Assembly: GCA_012845835.1 (NCBI GenBank)
Contig: JABAKD010000018.1
Span: 9,649,759-9,713,758 of the forward strand
Origin: Undaria pinnatifida
Taxonomy: Eukaryota; Sar; Phaeophyceae; Laminariales; Alariaceae
Reading direction: 5' to 3'
DNA: 64,000 bases
A program made the position numbers and the translations under genes. Positions 30,701 through 45,700 of the stretch are shown here, in pieces (positions within the stretch are counted from its first letter, which is position 1; each line of letters starts with the position of its first letter). Under the pieces are notes generated by a model. The model saw only the letters and a program-made list of their open reading frames with translations, was not told where the DNA came from and did not search any database.

Positions 30701-33700
30701 ACAGTCAGTAGATGTGATTGGCTGGCGCTTGCTGTCTGTTTGTCTGTCTCCCTGTTCTTTTCGAAGCACCTCTTTACCTCTTCCTGTCTCCCTGCATCTC
30801 CCACCTATCTCCCACCGCCCACTCCCCCCCACCCCTTTCTTTCTCTCGCACGCACCGTACGCCGGAACACCTGTCACCACCTTACTACACAGAGCACGTC
30901 AGCCCCAAGCCGCGTGGCTTTGCCGCCCAAGTCTAATGGTACGCGCGAGGGCAACGCGGACAACGCCCCGCTCCTGCGGAACCGAACCGTCAACGGTTCC
31001 GCCGCACACCCGCTCCCGCACGGCTCCCTCGCGGGCGGGAACGGGACTGGGTCTGCTAGGGCGAGTAATCGATGGGCACCTGCCGACGGATGGGATGGTG
31101 TTGTAAACGGCGCCGGTGATAGTGGTGGTGATGGTGGTCTTGCCGCTGAGTTGTTGGAGGCCTCGAGAGTGCCGGGATTGAGGATGAAGATGACTGCGCA
31201 GAATGAGGCACTTTACAGACCGGCTCACGCGGAGGGAGGTCCCGTGGGCGATCAAGACGCCACACCTTTTGAAGAGAACGAGGAACCCGTCCCGGAACGG
31301 TTCTCGGAATTTTCTAGGCCCGGAACCGGGGCCAGGACCGAGGCGGGAACTCCTGGCGGCGAGGAGAAGGAGGCTGTATACGACCCGCTCCCCTTCATGC
31401 TGGCCTCCCTGGAAAGGGTGGCATTGACGGTAAATGACCTGCAGGGGCGCTGCGCTCGTCTGTCCAACGGTGAGAGTTGGTGGTGGGGTTGGTGTTGGGG
31501 TTGGAGTTGGGGTTGGGGTTGAAGTTGGTGTTGGTGTCGGGGTTGAAGTCGGTGTTGGTGCCGCTCTTTGCACTTGTGTAGCGATTGGTCATTGTTGTTA
31601 TGGTTATTGTGCACGCGGCAGACACCCGTCAAATGGCTCCAAAACTACGACGGTGGCGCGTACCTATGCAGGACTACCAGTGTATTGTGCAAATAGGTTA
31701 GCAATACCCATTATATTATGCAAATAAGTTAACAACTATGAGTGCGTACGGTTTGTGCTAACTCCACCCCGCCCGACGATATATAACCCTTCTAACGCTC
31801 CCTTATCCGCCCGTTTCATCTCCACTCAACCGTTCTATTCGGCCCGTCTCACCCCTGCGCTACGGCCATAATAGTGTTGGATGACCCGAGACCGCCGCCA
31901 CCGCCGCAGCAGCACCCGCCGGGGCAACCACCGCAGCAGCGGGAGCGGGAGCAACGCGAGCGGGAGCTGCGCGAGCGGGAGCTGCGCGAGCGGGAGCTGC
32001 GCGAGCGGGAGCTGCGCGAGCGGGAGCTGCGCGAGTGGGAGCAGCGCAGGCGGGAGCAGCGCGAGCGGGAGCTGCGCGAGCGGGAGCAGCGCGGGCGGGA
32101 GCAGCGCGAGCGGGAGCTGCGCGAGCGGGAGCAGCGCGGGCGGGAGCAGCGCGAGCGGCAGCAGCAAGAGCAGCAGCGGCAGCAGCGGATACCACCACCA
32201 CCGCCGACGCCGCGGCAGCTACCGCTTCAACCGCTGCGATCGGTGGAAGTGCGTCGCGACACCGCGTCTGGCGCGGCCGCGGTAGGCGCCGAGCTACAGC
32301 GGCAGCGGCAGGTGTTGCAGCACGCCGAGCAACGGCAGAAGCAGCAAGTCGATAAGCAGCAGGCTGAGCAGGAATCCGCCGAGAGGAAGAGTCGCCAGCA
32401 GTGGTTCATCGAGCCGAGCCTTGAGCGTCAGGCGGAAAGCCAGAGGAAGGACGCGGTAGAGTTGGCGGATAACAAGGAGGAGAGTACAGGAGAGCAAACT
32501 CAGGAGCAGAAGGAGGAACGCCGTCCCGAGCGACCCGTGGTGATGGTGCCGATCCCCGTGGAGATCTTGCCTAGGCAACCCCCCCCGCAGCTGAGACCTG
32601 CTTCTCCCTCCCCGAGGGAGTCGGCGGTACCAACAGCAGCGGCGGTGGCGGTGGGCGTGGCGTCCCCTCCGCGTGCGATTTCCTCGGGAGTTCTGGTTGC
32701 AGAAGGCACTCAGCAGAGCTTTGTGCCGTCGGCAGCTGCAGCGGTGACCAGGACAGACGCGGTAGAAGTGACGTCGGATGGTATGGCAGCAAGCCATTGG
32801 CGAGAAGGATCGACCTCTTCCCGACGGCCCATCGATTCCTCTCTTGGCTCCATTCTGACTTCGGCTTCCGTTCAGGCTTCGCCTTCGGTGATTCCTGTGG
32901 TTCCCCCCGCTACCCGCCAATTGACGACCGGAAGAGCGATGGACCCCTGCTCCGCATCGACCAACCAAGAGGTAGGTTCCGAGGTCTCGACCCGTTCCGC
33001 TGCTACGCTACGGGCTGCAGCAGCGGCTGCCCGAGATTTTGAAGAAGCTTTGAGCTCGGCGCGTCAAGAGGCCGCGTGTTCTGCGGGGCTTGCTTCTCGC
33101 GCTGACAGGTCTCAGATCAGTCGCGGCGGCGGTCGCGGCAACGGTGGCAGCAGCAGCGGTAGCAGCGGTAGCAGCACCGACGGTGGTGGAACACCTGACC
33201 TTTCGAGGGCGAGATCGGAGAACGACGATGTTCGCGATACGAGTGGGCAGGGAGGCCGTCGCGCGCAGCAAACTTCGAGCGATTCCGAGGTTGAGGCAAG
33301 CAGCGCGGACGAGTGGGTGAACGGCGACGGCGCGGCGGGAGCGGGAGATCTCTCGCTCGTGTCCATCGTGGCCGGCGACATCGTCAGGGCTCAGCGGGAA
33401 GCGGTGATCAGGGAGAGGGAGGCCGCCGCCAGATCGCGCGATCTCCGCCGGACACAAGACGTGGAGACGTTGCTCGCTGCATCGGAGGACGTAGTCGCGG
33501 ATGCGGTGCGCGCTGCGGCTAGGACTGTGGCGAGCGAAGAGGTGCTCCCTGCGCCGGCGCCGGACAAGTACAACAATGGGGACGTCAACGGAAACGAGAA
33601 AGAGACTGGGATGGGTCATGGGAATGGGGGCAGGTATGGGATTTTTGGGAATGGGAATGGGAATGGGGATGGGCACGAAAATGGGAGTCGGAATCACCCT

Positions 33701-36700
33701 GACCTGTGGGACTCCCTCCTGCAGAGCGGGCCGACGGTGTCCCCCGGACTCCGTCGCCGACTTCACAGCTCCTCCCGCACCCGCATGGGCGTTACCGCCG
33801 CTACCGCCGCCATTATCCCCCCCGGTGCTGTGTCATTGGAAAGTGAGACTGCGGAGCGGGCTGAGCGCGAGGGCGAGTCGGACGGCAGGTTGGACTTGGG
33901 TAGCAGAGGCGAGCGCGATGTCGGTGGACGCTCCCTCCATGGTAAGAGCTTCGAAAGACGGAGGGGCCGGCAGCGTTACCGTGACGGTCGAAGCGAGAGA
34001 CGTTATGGCCTGGGTGACAGCAGTGACGGCAGCGGCAGCGGCAGCGGCAGTGACAGTGACCGCGGCGTCGGTGGCAGCGGCGGTGGCGACGATGGGGAAG
34101 GCGGAGGGGAGGGAAGGAGTAAGAGGCTTACGCCAGCGGATCTTCAAGCGCAGCTGCTGAACGAGCTCCGGCTACATGACGACCTTCAAGAAGCAGAGCT
34201 GCGGGCGGATGGGTTGATGGCCGCGCAGAGAGTAGAAGAGGCGCGGCAGGACGCGCGGGCTGCCGGGCTCCGGAGGGAGAGAGTGAGTCTTGCTTCTTAA
34301 ACGTGCTTGTGGATGAAAGATTGGGGTCATGATTCCGGTGCGGGATAAGGTGTGTCCTACACCAGAAAAACAGCATGTAAAAAGATGTTTTATGTTGCGC
34401 AAAAACGTGTAGCCAATTTTTCGTAACTTGCAATTTATTAAGTGCTAGCGTGTGACCCACTCCCCCCCGCCCTCCCCAACCAACAGGACGCAAAGACGCA
34501 AGCAGACAGCCTCCTTCGGCAGCAACGCGTGTTCGAGGACGCCCTCGCTCAGAACGATGCCACCCACATGTCGAGGTTGAATAGAGTTAAGGCCGAGTCC
34601 AACGAACGCGCCGCCCATCAAGCAGATGCCGCGGCGGACGCCTTGATCTCCGCCGCCAGGGCTTCGCGCGTGTTCGAGGACACCCTCCACAACAGTAACG
34701 CGCGCTTGCGCCGGCTTCAGGCCGAGTCCGACGAGCGCGCCGCCCGACAAGCTGATGCTGCGGCGGAAGCGGTGGTTGCTGCCGCGGCGGCTGCCCTTGA
34801 CGCGCAGGAACGCCAGGCGAACGCGGCGGTGGCAGCGGTGGCAGCCGCGGGGATTCACGCGCAGACCCAGCAGGCTTCGGCGATGGCGGCACAGGCGGCC
34901 ATGTTCTTGGAGGCGCAGGTGAGCCAAGGGTGGGCGACAAGAAGAGACATACGATACCACACCACACCACACCTCAACACGCCACATCACACTACACGAC
35001 ACTCCTCCCCAGGCAGCCAGCCGTATTTACCGCAACATTGAATTATTGTTTAGGGTAAATGATGGAAATCTTGGAAGTCTGTGTGACCCACGCAGTAGAA
35101 CTTACAACTTTTTTGAAAAATCCGTTCATTGGTAAACTACTTGCGTTTAGGGATGTTCCGTTGGTGCACACACGCACACACAATAATCTTGCACTTGTCA
35201 CCTTTTCCCACCCGGGACCTGATTCCACCTGGACCGGACCTGATCCCTTGTGGCACGTGGAGAATATAGTCAGCCCTTACAAAAACAGACGTACTCGGGA
35301 GCAGTATTCCCGGTCAGGATCCCGATGAACACACGGCTGCGCTGCTGCTAGTACTGCATAAACTACTTAATTCGAAGTATACAGAAAAAAGGCATTCCGA
35401 GCGCAGTAATCCCAAACAGGATACCGATATAAACGCGGCTGCTGCTGCTGCTACTGCAAGAGCTACTCACACAAAAGCAAGCATTTCTGGGCGAGGTATT
35501 CCCGAACAGGATACCGGTGTCACGCAGCTGTGGTGCTGCTGGTGCTGGTGCTGCCGCTGCTACTACTGCGGCGGCATGTGTATGTGACACGTGCCCGGTG
35601 ACGTTCTCGCTCTAGATACCTGCTATGATAGGGGATGATAGGGGTATTGTTGTACACTTTTGGCCATTGGTTTATGGCCGACCTTTGGAACTACGCAATA
35701 TCATTGTAATGCCATTTGTGTTTTTACCGTATTACTCGTTGCGAACCTCTTTCCTCATGGGATAGTTCGTCGGGCTGCACTTTTAATTTTGTCTCAATGT
35801 CAGCTTTTTGATCAGATATAGAGACTCCCAATTCACGAGCCTCAGAAAATTCGGGTGCATCCGTACCGGGCCATGCTTCTCTTGTAGTACCCCCGTCCAT
35901 GAGCCCATCGCGCAAACAGTCCAGCTAACGGTCAAAGGCACCTAGGAAGGAGGCCTTCAGCTGTTAGTGGATAGCTCTCCACCGTGGGTACTTCCGGCAA
36001 TTAGTCGCCCATCGCTTTTTCCTGGATCGCTCTCTCCAATTTGTCCTTCTACTTTCCAGCTCAACTCGTGTGGCCCAGCTCAGCAGCTAAGAGGTTTTGC
36101 TCTCGGCAGCCTTTTCTTGCAGCGGTTACAGGTGTTGTCCCTTCTACCCCCCGGTGCTTGCCTTCATTTTTTCGCCCAAACAGATTCAGCGTTCCCACTG
36201 CTCGTCCCTTCCCCCCCCCCTCCCGTGCTTGCTTTCATTATTTCATGCATAGGGGTCGGCATGACCTGCTCGTCCAGTTTCATCGATTTTTGCCAACTCG
36301 CGCTCGTGCGCTTTCGGCGGCGGCAAATTACTAAAAATAGTGCCTTGTGTCAAAATAGCGCCGGCTGAGATTCGAAATCCAGCGCAACCACCGACAGGGC
36401 GACTGTGACTGATTATTCGTTGCACTACGAGTACGTCTGACGCGAGCTACGGCGTGGGTAGCAGATTTTTGACAAGCTATCTCTGAGCGACAGGCCTCCT
36501 CGACTGAGAAACGATCCAATCTCATAACCTCATATAGCTCTTTCTTTTCTTTCTTTTTTGTCCTCCGGCGAATGCGGAAAAATAAAGCTTAAGCTGACCA
36601 CACTTCCACGTATTTTCATACACGTTGTGTCCATTTAACTCAATTGTATTCGCAATCCAGCGCTATGATAGGTTATGATAGGTTATGTATCCTTCAATTC

Positions 36701-39700
36701 CCGCGGTAGCGACGTTGGAACAGCGTTTGTGTTTTACAGTAGCACTCGTTCTGTAGCTATTGACTAGACCATGGGATTATCATTTCGGTTGCACTTCCGT
36801 TTGCCCTCTAAAGTCAAAATCAGTGCAGAGCTTCTCAACCGAGGGGCTAGAAGAAAAAATGGGTACCAGGTACTTCTATCATAGCACGCTTCAACTCCTG
36901 TCAATCCCATAATGTTTTGTGAAAAATTATACAAAAAACGGTCACGTTGTCCAAGGGGGTCTAGGATACCCATCGTGGCATCTGTTGTTTTTCGCATTTA
37001 CGTTGTTCGTGTGTCAACCCCATTGGGACCAATGAGAAGCAGCCATGTAAACGAGCGAGACGATCTTATGCAGTGTCTAGGAAGAGCGTTGCCAGTTTTA
37101 AAGTAGATTACACGCTGCGCGCGTGTAGTGCAGCTCCTTGCGTTGCAGTTTCGGCATACACCCTATCACGGCAGCCCGGGCGGCCCTGCCTGGCTGATGC
37201 TGCCAGTGTCATTGTTTCTCGTCATGTTTTTTCCTTCGAAGTCTGTTATGGTAGTGCCCTGGGAGCCTGATAAGACAAAGGACCCAGAATGCGGATACGA
37301 TATAAACAGGGTTTCACATGCCTTTGGAGGCATGTGCCAGTAGGAAAAAGCGGATGATGCATTGCTTCATGGATTTGCGGCGCGTTTTGCGCTTAGTTAT
37401 GTCCGTGGCTAGTGTGATTAATCCAAGGGCTTCTCTAATAGAAGTGCGTGGCCAACGTAGAACCTGCCTATAAATCTTATTAATAGTACAGAGACCTGCA
37501 AGAGGGTGGCCTGTGTCTGTTACCAGGGCCCTATCTTACAAAATATCCCTAAAGGGTTGCCGTATGATATATTAATAGCACTATTAGTAGTATAACACCC
37601 ACATCCCCTCGGAGGATGTTTGAGGCAAACCTTTGTTGACAGCGGGGAGAGTGCAGACGCCGAGTGATGCGTTTCGCCAGCACCTACGCCACGGTATATA
37701 ACTATGATGGAGGTAAAATAAATATTTGTTGGGGCAACCAACCGCATTTTAGTGGAAAATCGAGAGGGCAAGAAAACAGCGAAGGACGGGTGGGACCACC
37801 GGCCGGGGCAGGGGGCCTCATCTAATTAGATACTTGGTGTAAATGATCGGGGTAGGCAAAGAAAAATACTACAGCAAAATCGGGAACCTTTTCTCCAAAA
37901 AGCCAGCTTTCGTTGTGTTTTCCCCCTTCGTTTTGGAGAGAAGTCGTCGTGGAAATGTGTCCCGGGGTGTGTGTCTTACGTGTTATCCGGTAAAACTTGT
38001 CGGCTTGTCAGAAGTGTCGTGATGCCTACGAACCGATTTTTTTTTTTCAAGAAAAAATCGGGCCGACCGTTGTCGGGATCTTTTTTTCTGCCTTGTAGCA
38101 GCGCTGCTTGAGGGCAAAATCGCGTAGTGAGCAGCAGTGGGGGGCGATGTCGCGCTGTTGGGCCCACGGGCTTGCAGTGTTTTTTGATGCAGCGCGATTT
38201 GCGAGGGTACCGTAGTCCACTCTTTCAGCCGTTCAAGTAATTTCTGGTGATATAATTATGAGTTTTTCGTCGCTCGTGTACCACGATTCGGGAGAAAGTA
38301 AAACGCATACTTTTCTAAAAGCTATACCAGGAATAAGGTATTGTGTTCACCTTTTGGGACCCAGGTACCGCACCGCCCCTCTAATAAGACACCGGGATAC
38401 TGGCGCAGGCCAATTTTTTTTTCTTATAGGGGTTGGTTTCCACACGCACCTTGATATACCCGCTCCCGCATTTCGTGTTTCCGGAAACGTCAGGCTGGGT
38501 GACGCGAGATTTGAAGGGGTGCACTTTTTCGCGAAAATGCAAGTCTGACTGTGGGGCTTCCCGCCTGAGATACTACACGGTATTGTTGAGTGATAATTTT
38601 CTATCGTCGAACTCACATCTTACGCTGTTAGAGTAATTTTATTAAATATCTCGTAGGCCGTTGGGTTTTCGTTGTTGTTGTTTTTTGTCTCGACGTCAGT
38701 TTCTCAGTGAAATATGTTAAGAGCTCTTTAACCCCTTCATCGCCCGAAAACCCCTCCCCATACTAATTCCAAGTGTTTTTGTCCCCAAAAGGGGTTTCCA
38801 GTTGTAGAGGCGTTAAGTGAAGAGCCTCACACGAAACCTATACCGTACCATGCGTGGGAGGTTCTTGTGGGGTTCTTGTCGGGTTCTGCCTCGTGAGAGG
38901 GGCGGTAGTGTATACCGAACGAGGAAACGAGAGTAGCGATATTCCATTTTTTTTTTAGGTGTCTGGGGAGATGGCGCAGCCGCCCGTAGTCATGCAGCGA
39001 ACGTGTCGTATTGCTCAGTTCAGACATTTCATGAGCAATTCCCGGTGTAGGCCCGCCAGCAAGAAACTTCCGCCAGCAAGAAAGACGTAATCTGAGTAAG
39101 GCGTGAAAACCCTCATTGGGACACTAGCCCTGAGCAACCATGACGATAGGCTATTGCAAGGTCCCCCCTCGCGATGTAGGTGGGTTGAAATTCCGGAGGT
39201 GTCTCAAGTTGACGAGGGGGAGCTCTAAAATATATTATACCAGGGTATATTTTATCCTTCGTTCAAGAGGTTCACGTTGCCGTGACATTAGAAAAATGGT
39301 ACCTAGCCTCTTAGAAAGTCGGCCAGAAAAATCTTCGACCCGCCCCTGGCTAAAGCGAGTTCGTCTGCAAAATTGTTTGTAGTGATGTGGTGCTTGCAGC
39401 AGCGTGTGTAACGACCTGCATTCCTCAAACCAATAAAAATACAACAAGTCTGACGACGGATTCGTGATCACAACCTCAAATTTACCAAAAAATTACCGTG
39501 GCGTAAATTATTTTAGCCGAATTTGTTGTTTTTTTCAACCCGGAGTTTTTTGCAGGCCATGCCCGCTTTTTCGCGTTTGGCTGAGTTTCCCTTGGAGATT
39601 TGGCGGAAACACGTCAAACTCACTAGGTTGTTATGTTTTTATACTTGATCTGGGCATGTTTCATATCCCCGTCCCCCCGTCCCCGCCCCTTCAAAACCCG

Positions 39701-42700
39701 CGACGCATTTCCCCGGACGGCGCCTACAGCAGTACCCGTAGTGGATACGATGTTTACCACTCCTGACGGCTACCAGGTATTCACTAATCCCACTAGTATT
39801 AACTGCTGTAAATTGTAAATTGTACTCCTATCATAGCGACCAGCTGTTGCTCCCAACGACTCTTTCCTACGCCAAAGGATAGTGGTCCGTCTATAGCGCT
39901 GGCATATATTATAAAAATTAAAATACACTCCGGCTGTGAGATCGAATATTTTGTCGAAACTCATATTTGCAAGCTGTGTGTGACACTCCGATCGCGCGTA
40001 TTACGGGTTGTGTGTCCTCATTAACGATATAGGTCGGCGACTCCCCTTGCAACTACAGTATAACTATCAGGGTCAACAGGGTGATGTTTGTCAGTCTGTG
40101 CGCGGAAACTATAAAACCCGTTTTTGAGGGGGACAAAATCTGACAGCTGTGGAAGGAAATGCATCAGTTTATCAAGTGAATCCTGTAAGTCGAATAACCG
40201 GTGAGGGGAGGGCGGAGGGCCTGATTTTGATCAAAAGGAGGAGGAAGGGGGGAAGGGGGGGGGGGGGGGGGGGGGGGCTCAATATATGCGTGGAAACTAT
40301 AAGTCCTTTAAGGAGATACATCTGACGGTTTTGGAAAGAATACACCAGGTAGCGGAAAACGGCAGTACTCCGCATACTGCCACCGCTGGTTGTTCCCATC
40401 TGTGCCAAGCAAATTCCGTGACGCTACGTATAGCGGGCAACCGGCACCACTCAACCGGCGCTATAAAAGGACCCCCACGGTTTATGACTATATTTCTTTT
40501 GCTGTTAATGCAGTACTCCTAACAATTCGGGACGAGTCTTTCCCATTTCTATCGTTTACAGTACCTATTAATAGTATGGTACTTCTATTAATAGCGCCTA
40601 CTGTTGACTGCTCCTATCGACTACTTCCCAGGCGGATGGAGGCGACCTATCGAAGCGCTACAGGGGCTACGAAGACCTTGCTCGAGGCGAGGAGAATGCG
40701 ATGAGCGCAGAATCCGACGGAAGCAATGAGGAGGGCGCAGACGTCGACGTTCGGCGGCGGATGGGAGACAGGTGCAACCCTGAAGTTGTCTACTTCACAG
40801 CGGCGTGGTATCGCTGCTTGTGCGTAGTATAGGCGTAAAGGAGAATTAGCTATTTATTTACTAGCGTTGCGGCCGCGGCTCCGCCCACGGGGCTGTGCTG
40901 TGCTTGTGGTGGATGCTGGATGACAAAATGCTACTGCGGTAGCTCTAAGAGCTGGGTGTTTTTTTTTTTTTTGTGATTTCGGCAGAAGAAACATGCAATA
41001 AAACGAACGTATACGAACCTATGGTGTGTGGAAAAACTTGCACGTACGCACCTTGAGTTCGCCAAACGTATATATCGGGAAAACATACATCGGAAAACAT
41101 ATCGGAATTAGAAATACCCGGAAAATATAAAAAAAAAAAAATGTTTCGAAACTCGAAACATAATCGAAAAACAACCCAAAAGAAGCGAGAAAATCGGGGG
41201 GGGGAAAAGCGATCAATATCGATGAAAATAACGAAAATCGGGGGCGGGGGAGGGGGGGGACTAAAAAACAACGGCATTTTTTTATTTTGAAACTCGATCA
41301 AGATCGAAAAACATTCAAAACTGAGCGAGATATCCGAGAAAAAACAACAGATTACGAAAGGAACGAAACACGAAGAGAAACGAAAAACTAACCCCCGAAG
41401 AAATGAATGAAGACCAGGAAGGTTCCGCAAAAGGCGTGAGGAAGGGTTCTCCAGGGGTTGAGCTCTGAGAGCTCAGCAGGGCCTTGTAATAAAGTGTGCC
41501 CCGGACAAGGTATAGATGTCACTACTGAAATGGAGGCCTAAAAGAAGCCAGAAGTCTCTGACATGCATGAAAAGAAGCCAGTAACACTGCTGTCCGTATA
41601 GAATTGGAATTGGCCAATCGGGTGCCGATTTGTTGATTTCAACCGTTAATTCAGCATCACAATGCTGGCTATATGCCTTATTGAAATGGAGGCCTTGGCC
41701 CCCGCTCGGAATTGTCGGCAATGCTCCGCACGCGACGACCATGACTCGGCGCGACGTGAGACCCAGTTTTTGCAGAGGTTGTGTCCTCCACTCTTTCTAT
41801 CCATGCGGCAAGGCGGGGCTGAAACGCTCAGTGTCGACACCATAACGGCATGTTTTGTTATTCAGGTATTAATAGTAGGGGAAAATCAATCTGATCAGAA
41901 TAAAGGGACTGTTCGGGTTCAAGTATAGAGGCCAGATTGTCGGTACATTGCCACCCATATGTGCTCTGTGTGTTATATACTACTCGATGGCTGTGCAGCA
42001 CCGTCTTCTAGAAAAGGACAGCAGCCTCTGGCGTGGATTTCGCCAACCAACCAGCTGCCAGAATCGTAATTTCCATGTAGACCGTAGCAACGCTGACTTG
42101 ACCGCGCGAGACGGCCTCGGGGTTGTTGGTAATGCTCAGCACGCGACGGCCACGGCTCGGCGCATCACGAGACCTAGTGTTTGCAGGGTTGGGTCACCCA
42201 CCCTCTCTACCCATACGGCAAGACGGAGCTGAAGCGCCCTAAGTCGCGAGACCATGATGACAGACAGACAGACAAGACAGACAGACAGACACACAGACAG
42301 ACAGACAGACGTGTTTTATGTGATATGTAACAGGGTTTGGTCGTGGAGTTATTTTATATTATTATTCTAAGGACGTCAGCTGTGAGTTCGACGAATTTAG
42401 GGCCGACACTCATCTTTGCAAGCTGCGTTGTTGGTACTTGTAATATACTATGTGGGTGAGTATTCACCAGTTAGTTAACTGTGTGTATGTTAGGGGAGAT
42501 AATGGGCTTTGGTTACTATCGTTAAATCAGTTTGGAATTCGGAGACGCGATATACTGGTCTTGGTCTGCAAAACGTTTGCTGCTTGTTTCCTTTCTCACG
42601 TTGTTGTGAATATCATCCGACCCCCTCATGCGTCCGTTGGATATACCCCCCCCCCTGGGACACAAGACGCTTGTGCCGTCCTCCCTGACGCCCCGACAAC

Positions 42701-45700
42701 TTGTTTACACCCTATTGAGCCGCACATCCGACGTATGTGCCCCACCCCGCCCCACCCCACCCCACCCATTTTGTTTCCTTGTTGCCTTGCACCCCACTAA
42801 ACATGGCCCACCAGGTGGGCATTGAACAGGCAGGGCGAAGACCGCCGCCGTCGACCCCACGATCAGCAGCACCACCGTCCCGCGAGGAACGACTTCGACA
42901 GCCTCCTCGAGCACTCTCCGGTCCGCAACAGCAGCAGCATCTTGCGCGCCACCTCTTCACCCCCCGGAGCGCGCGGCCGAAGCGGTCGCCTCCCTGGGCA
43001 GGCGGAGTTCTGGCCGAAATCCCCCGAAAGGAACAAGGACCGTTCCTTGGAACAAAACAGGGACCGTTCTCCGGACTTGAGCGTGGACCGCAAGGAGGCC
43101 GCGGCTGCAAGAACGCCTTCCAGGAGCGAGCAGTCACGGGAGGTTCAGCACCGCCGACACCACTCTGGACCGATCATGTCGGGAGCGAGGGGAACGGGGA
43201 GGGTTTCCGGTGGCGGAGGCGGCGGTGGCGGGGGTGGGGGTTTGCTGTCCCCTGGTAGGCACGTGCGACACTCGCACGACGGCTTCAACAGCGCTGCTGC
43301 CTCTGCCGCTGCTGCCTCTGCCGCTGCTGCTTCTGCTACTGCTGCACCAGTAAGGCGTTCGCAGTCCCTTGGGCGGCAGAGGATTGGACATGAGAGCTCA
43401 GGTGCGAGTGGGGTCGGGAACGGGGGCGGCAGCGGTTGGGTTACGCTTCCGGGGGACGGCGATATGGTAGCGCACGATATCGACGCTCTGCTGGACTTCC
43501 GCATGGCCGCGCTGAGGGACACGGCCAGGCGGCAAAGGTCATCCTCCACGTCGATCGAACCCCTCCGTCGCAGCGGCCCCTTAACCTGGACCGGTCGGGG
43601 GACGGCAGCGGGATCATCGACCGCTGCTGCTGCTGGGCCCGCACCGGGTGGCGGTGGCATTAGCGGAGGTAAGGGCGGGGCGTCCGTTGAATACGAGGCT
43701 GTGTGCCGCGAAATTGAACGCGAGCGGGGGGCTATGTCGCGGCGCACGCAGGAGCAGCTGCGGAGGCTGGAGGGGGGGGAGAGCGGTACCGGCAGCGGTG
43801 AGCGGACTCGGCACCCCCGTAGCGAGGAGGACGACGAGAGCGAGGAGGATGAGCGGTACACTTCGTTCGAATTGAGCAGAGGGGAAGATGCGCCGAGCCC
43901 GGAGGATGAATCAATCCGGCTGCGACGTTCGGAGCCCCCAGCTGCGCGCATCGCAGTTGACGGCCTCGGTAGTGGTATCGGCCGTGGCGGTGGTGTCGAC
44001 GGCAGCAGTGGCGGCGGCAGCAGCGGGTCTTCGCAGGACAGCGAAGCATACCTGGACGATGAGGATGCCATCGACGAGGGCGAAGAGTCCCTGTACCTCG
44101 CCGAGTCTCTGGCTAAGGAACTGCAGGAGAGCGTCGTGCCACTCGCGGCCGCTGCCCGTCCGCTTAAGATAGGGACTGCGGGTGCCGCCGGGAACGATGG
44201 CAGCGGTGGGGCGGGCAGGCTGTCGGGGTCTGGACCGGTTGCTACGGTGAACGCGCATAGAGATATCGGCGAGGCGTCGAGCGATGCCATTCCCGATGAC
44301 ATTTCCGGCGGCATTTGCTCTTCAACGGCGACACCAGTGTCGGACTTGGGGGTTTCCGGTGAGGTTGGCGTTGGCGAGGGGGGGGTGGGTAAGCGTTTCT
44401 CCGCGGCGGGGAGGGTGCCGGAGGAAGTCGCCAGCAGCGGCAGCAGGAGAAGTAGCAAAAGCAGCGGTAGCGATGACGGCAGCGGCGGTGGAGGGAGCAG
44501 CGTCGATGCTGCTGGGGAGGTTGGGGAAGAGATAGAAGACCGAGACGACCGCACATCCTCAAAAGATGGAGACGACGAGTGGGATAACGCGCGGGGGGAC
44601 CATGGTGGGCGGGATGTCGACGGCGATGGTGAAGGTGATGCCTATGGTAGTGTTTCCTTTGAAGACGACACCGACGCGGACCAAGTCATGCCCGGCGAAA
44701 CTTTGTCCAAACACGTCTTGGCCCGCGAAGTCTCTTCCAGCGTGGCCTCGTCCGACAAAATATTACCCGAGGAAGTCTTGTCCGACGGAGCCTTTTCCCA
44801 CCAAGCCTTGTCCGACGATGACTTGCCCGAATACGGTTTATCCGATCAAGACCAGCAGCCGGTCCCCACGGACCAGGTGTCGGTGCCGGAGCGCCCCCCC
44901 CCGCCCGTGAGCCCGAAACAGCGATCGAAATCGGTGGTGGTGGAGGAAGTGACGGAGGCGGCGATCGCGTCAGTGGCGATCGCGTTAGAGCACTCGGACG
45001 CCGTCCCCCTCGAACTGGGCAGCGTCTCGCGTGACCGTGACGGCGCCAGCCCCCCGCGTGACGGCGTCGGCCCATCTCGTGGCGGTGTTAGCGCCTCGCG
45101 TGACGGCGTCGGCGCCTCGCTTGACAGTGGCAGCGCCAGCGGGCCCGGAGCAGACTTGGACGATTCGTATTCCCGCAACGACTTCGAGGCTTCGTCCCCC
45201 GCCAGCGGAGCGGCGGGATCAGATCAATCATCACCGACGGAATCGCGTGCCGCGCGTGAAGCGAAGGTAGCGGAGAAGGCGCAGAGCCAGCAGTCGGAGA
45301 TTCAGAAGGTTGGTTGGTGGGCGTTTGTGCGTTTCTGGGCGGGGGTAGGTATTTGGCGTTGTCTGGGCTGTGGAGGTGGTGCGTAGGTAGTTGGGTGGGG
45401 TTGGGCGTTTGGGTGGATATTTTCCGGGAGGCGGGTATTTAGGTGGTGTTTGTAGTGTTGTCTTTATATATGTGTGAGTGTGCCCGTTTGTAAGTCTGCG
45501 TACCTGTGTCGTTTGTTCAACGGTGTATGACTATGTGTTCAAGTCTTGTGTGTCTTTTTTGTTTCGTGTCCTGTCAGTTTTTGTATCGTCTGTTGTTGCT
45601 ATGCTGCCAACATCTACAAGAAACGGAATAAATGCTTGTGTTGATATTGTTTGTAGTCGTTGTGATGTTTTGCCCCGTCCGACAGGAGATCTACAATAGC

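Noticed and set aside
43145-44554. 469-codon minus-strand frame
   Set aside because: Antisense shadow of exon 10 (poly-Leu, Pro and Ser from sense Gly and Ser codons).
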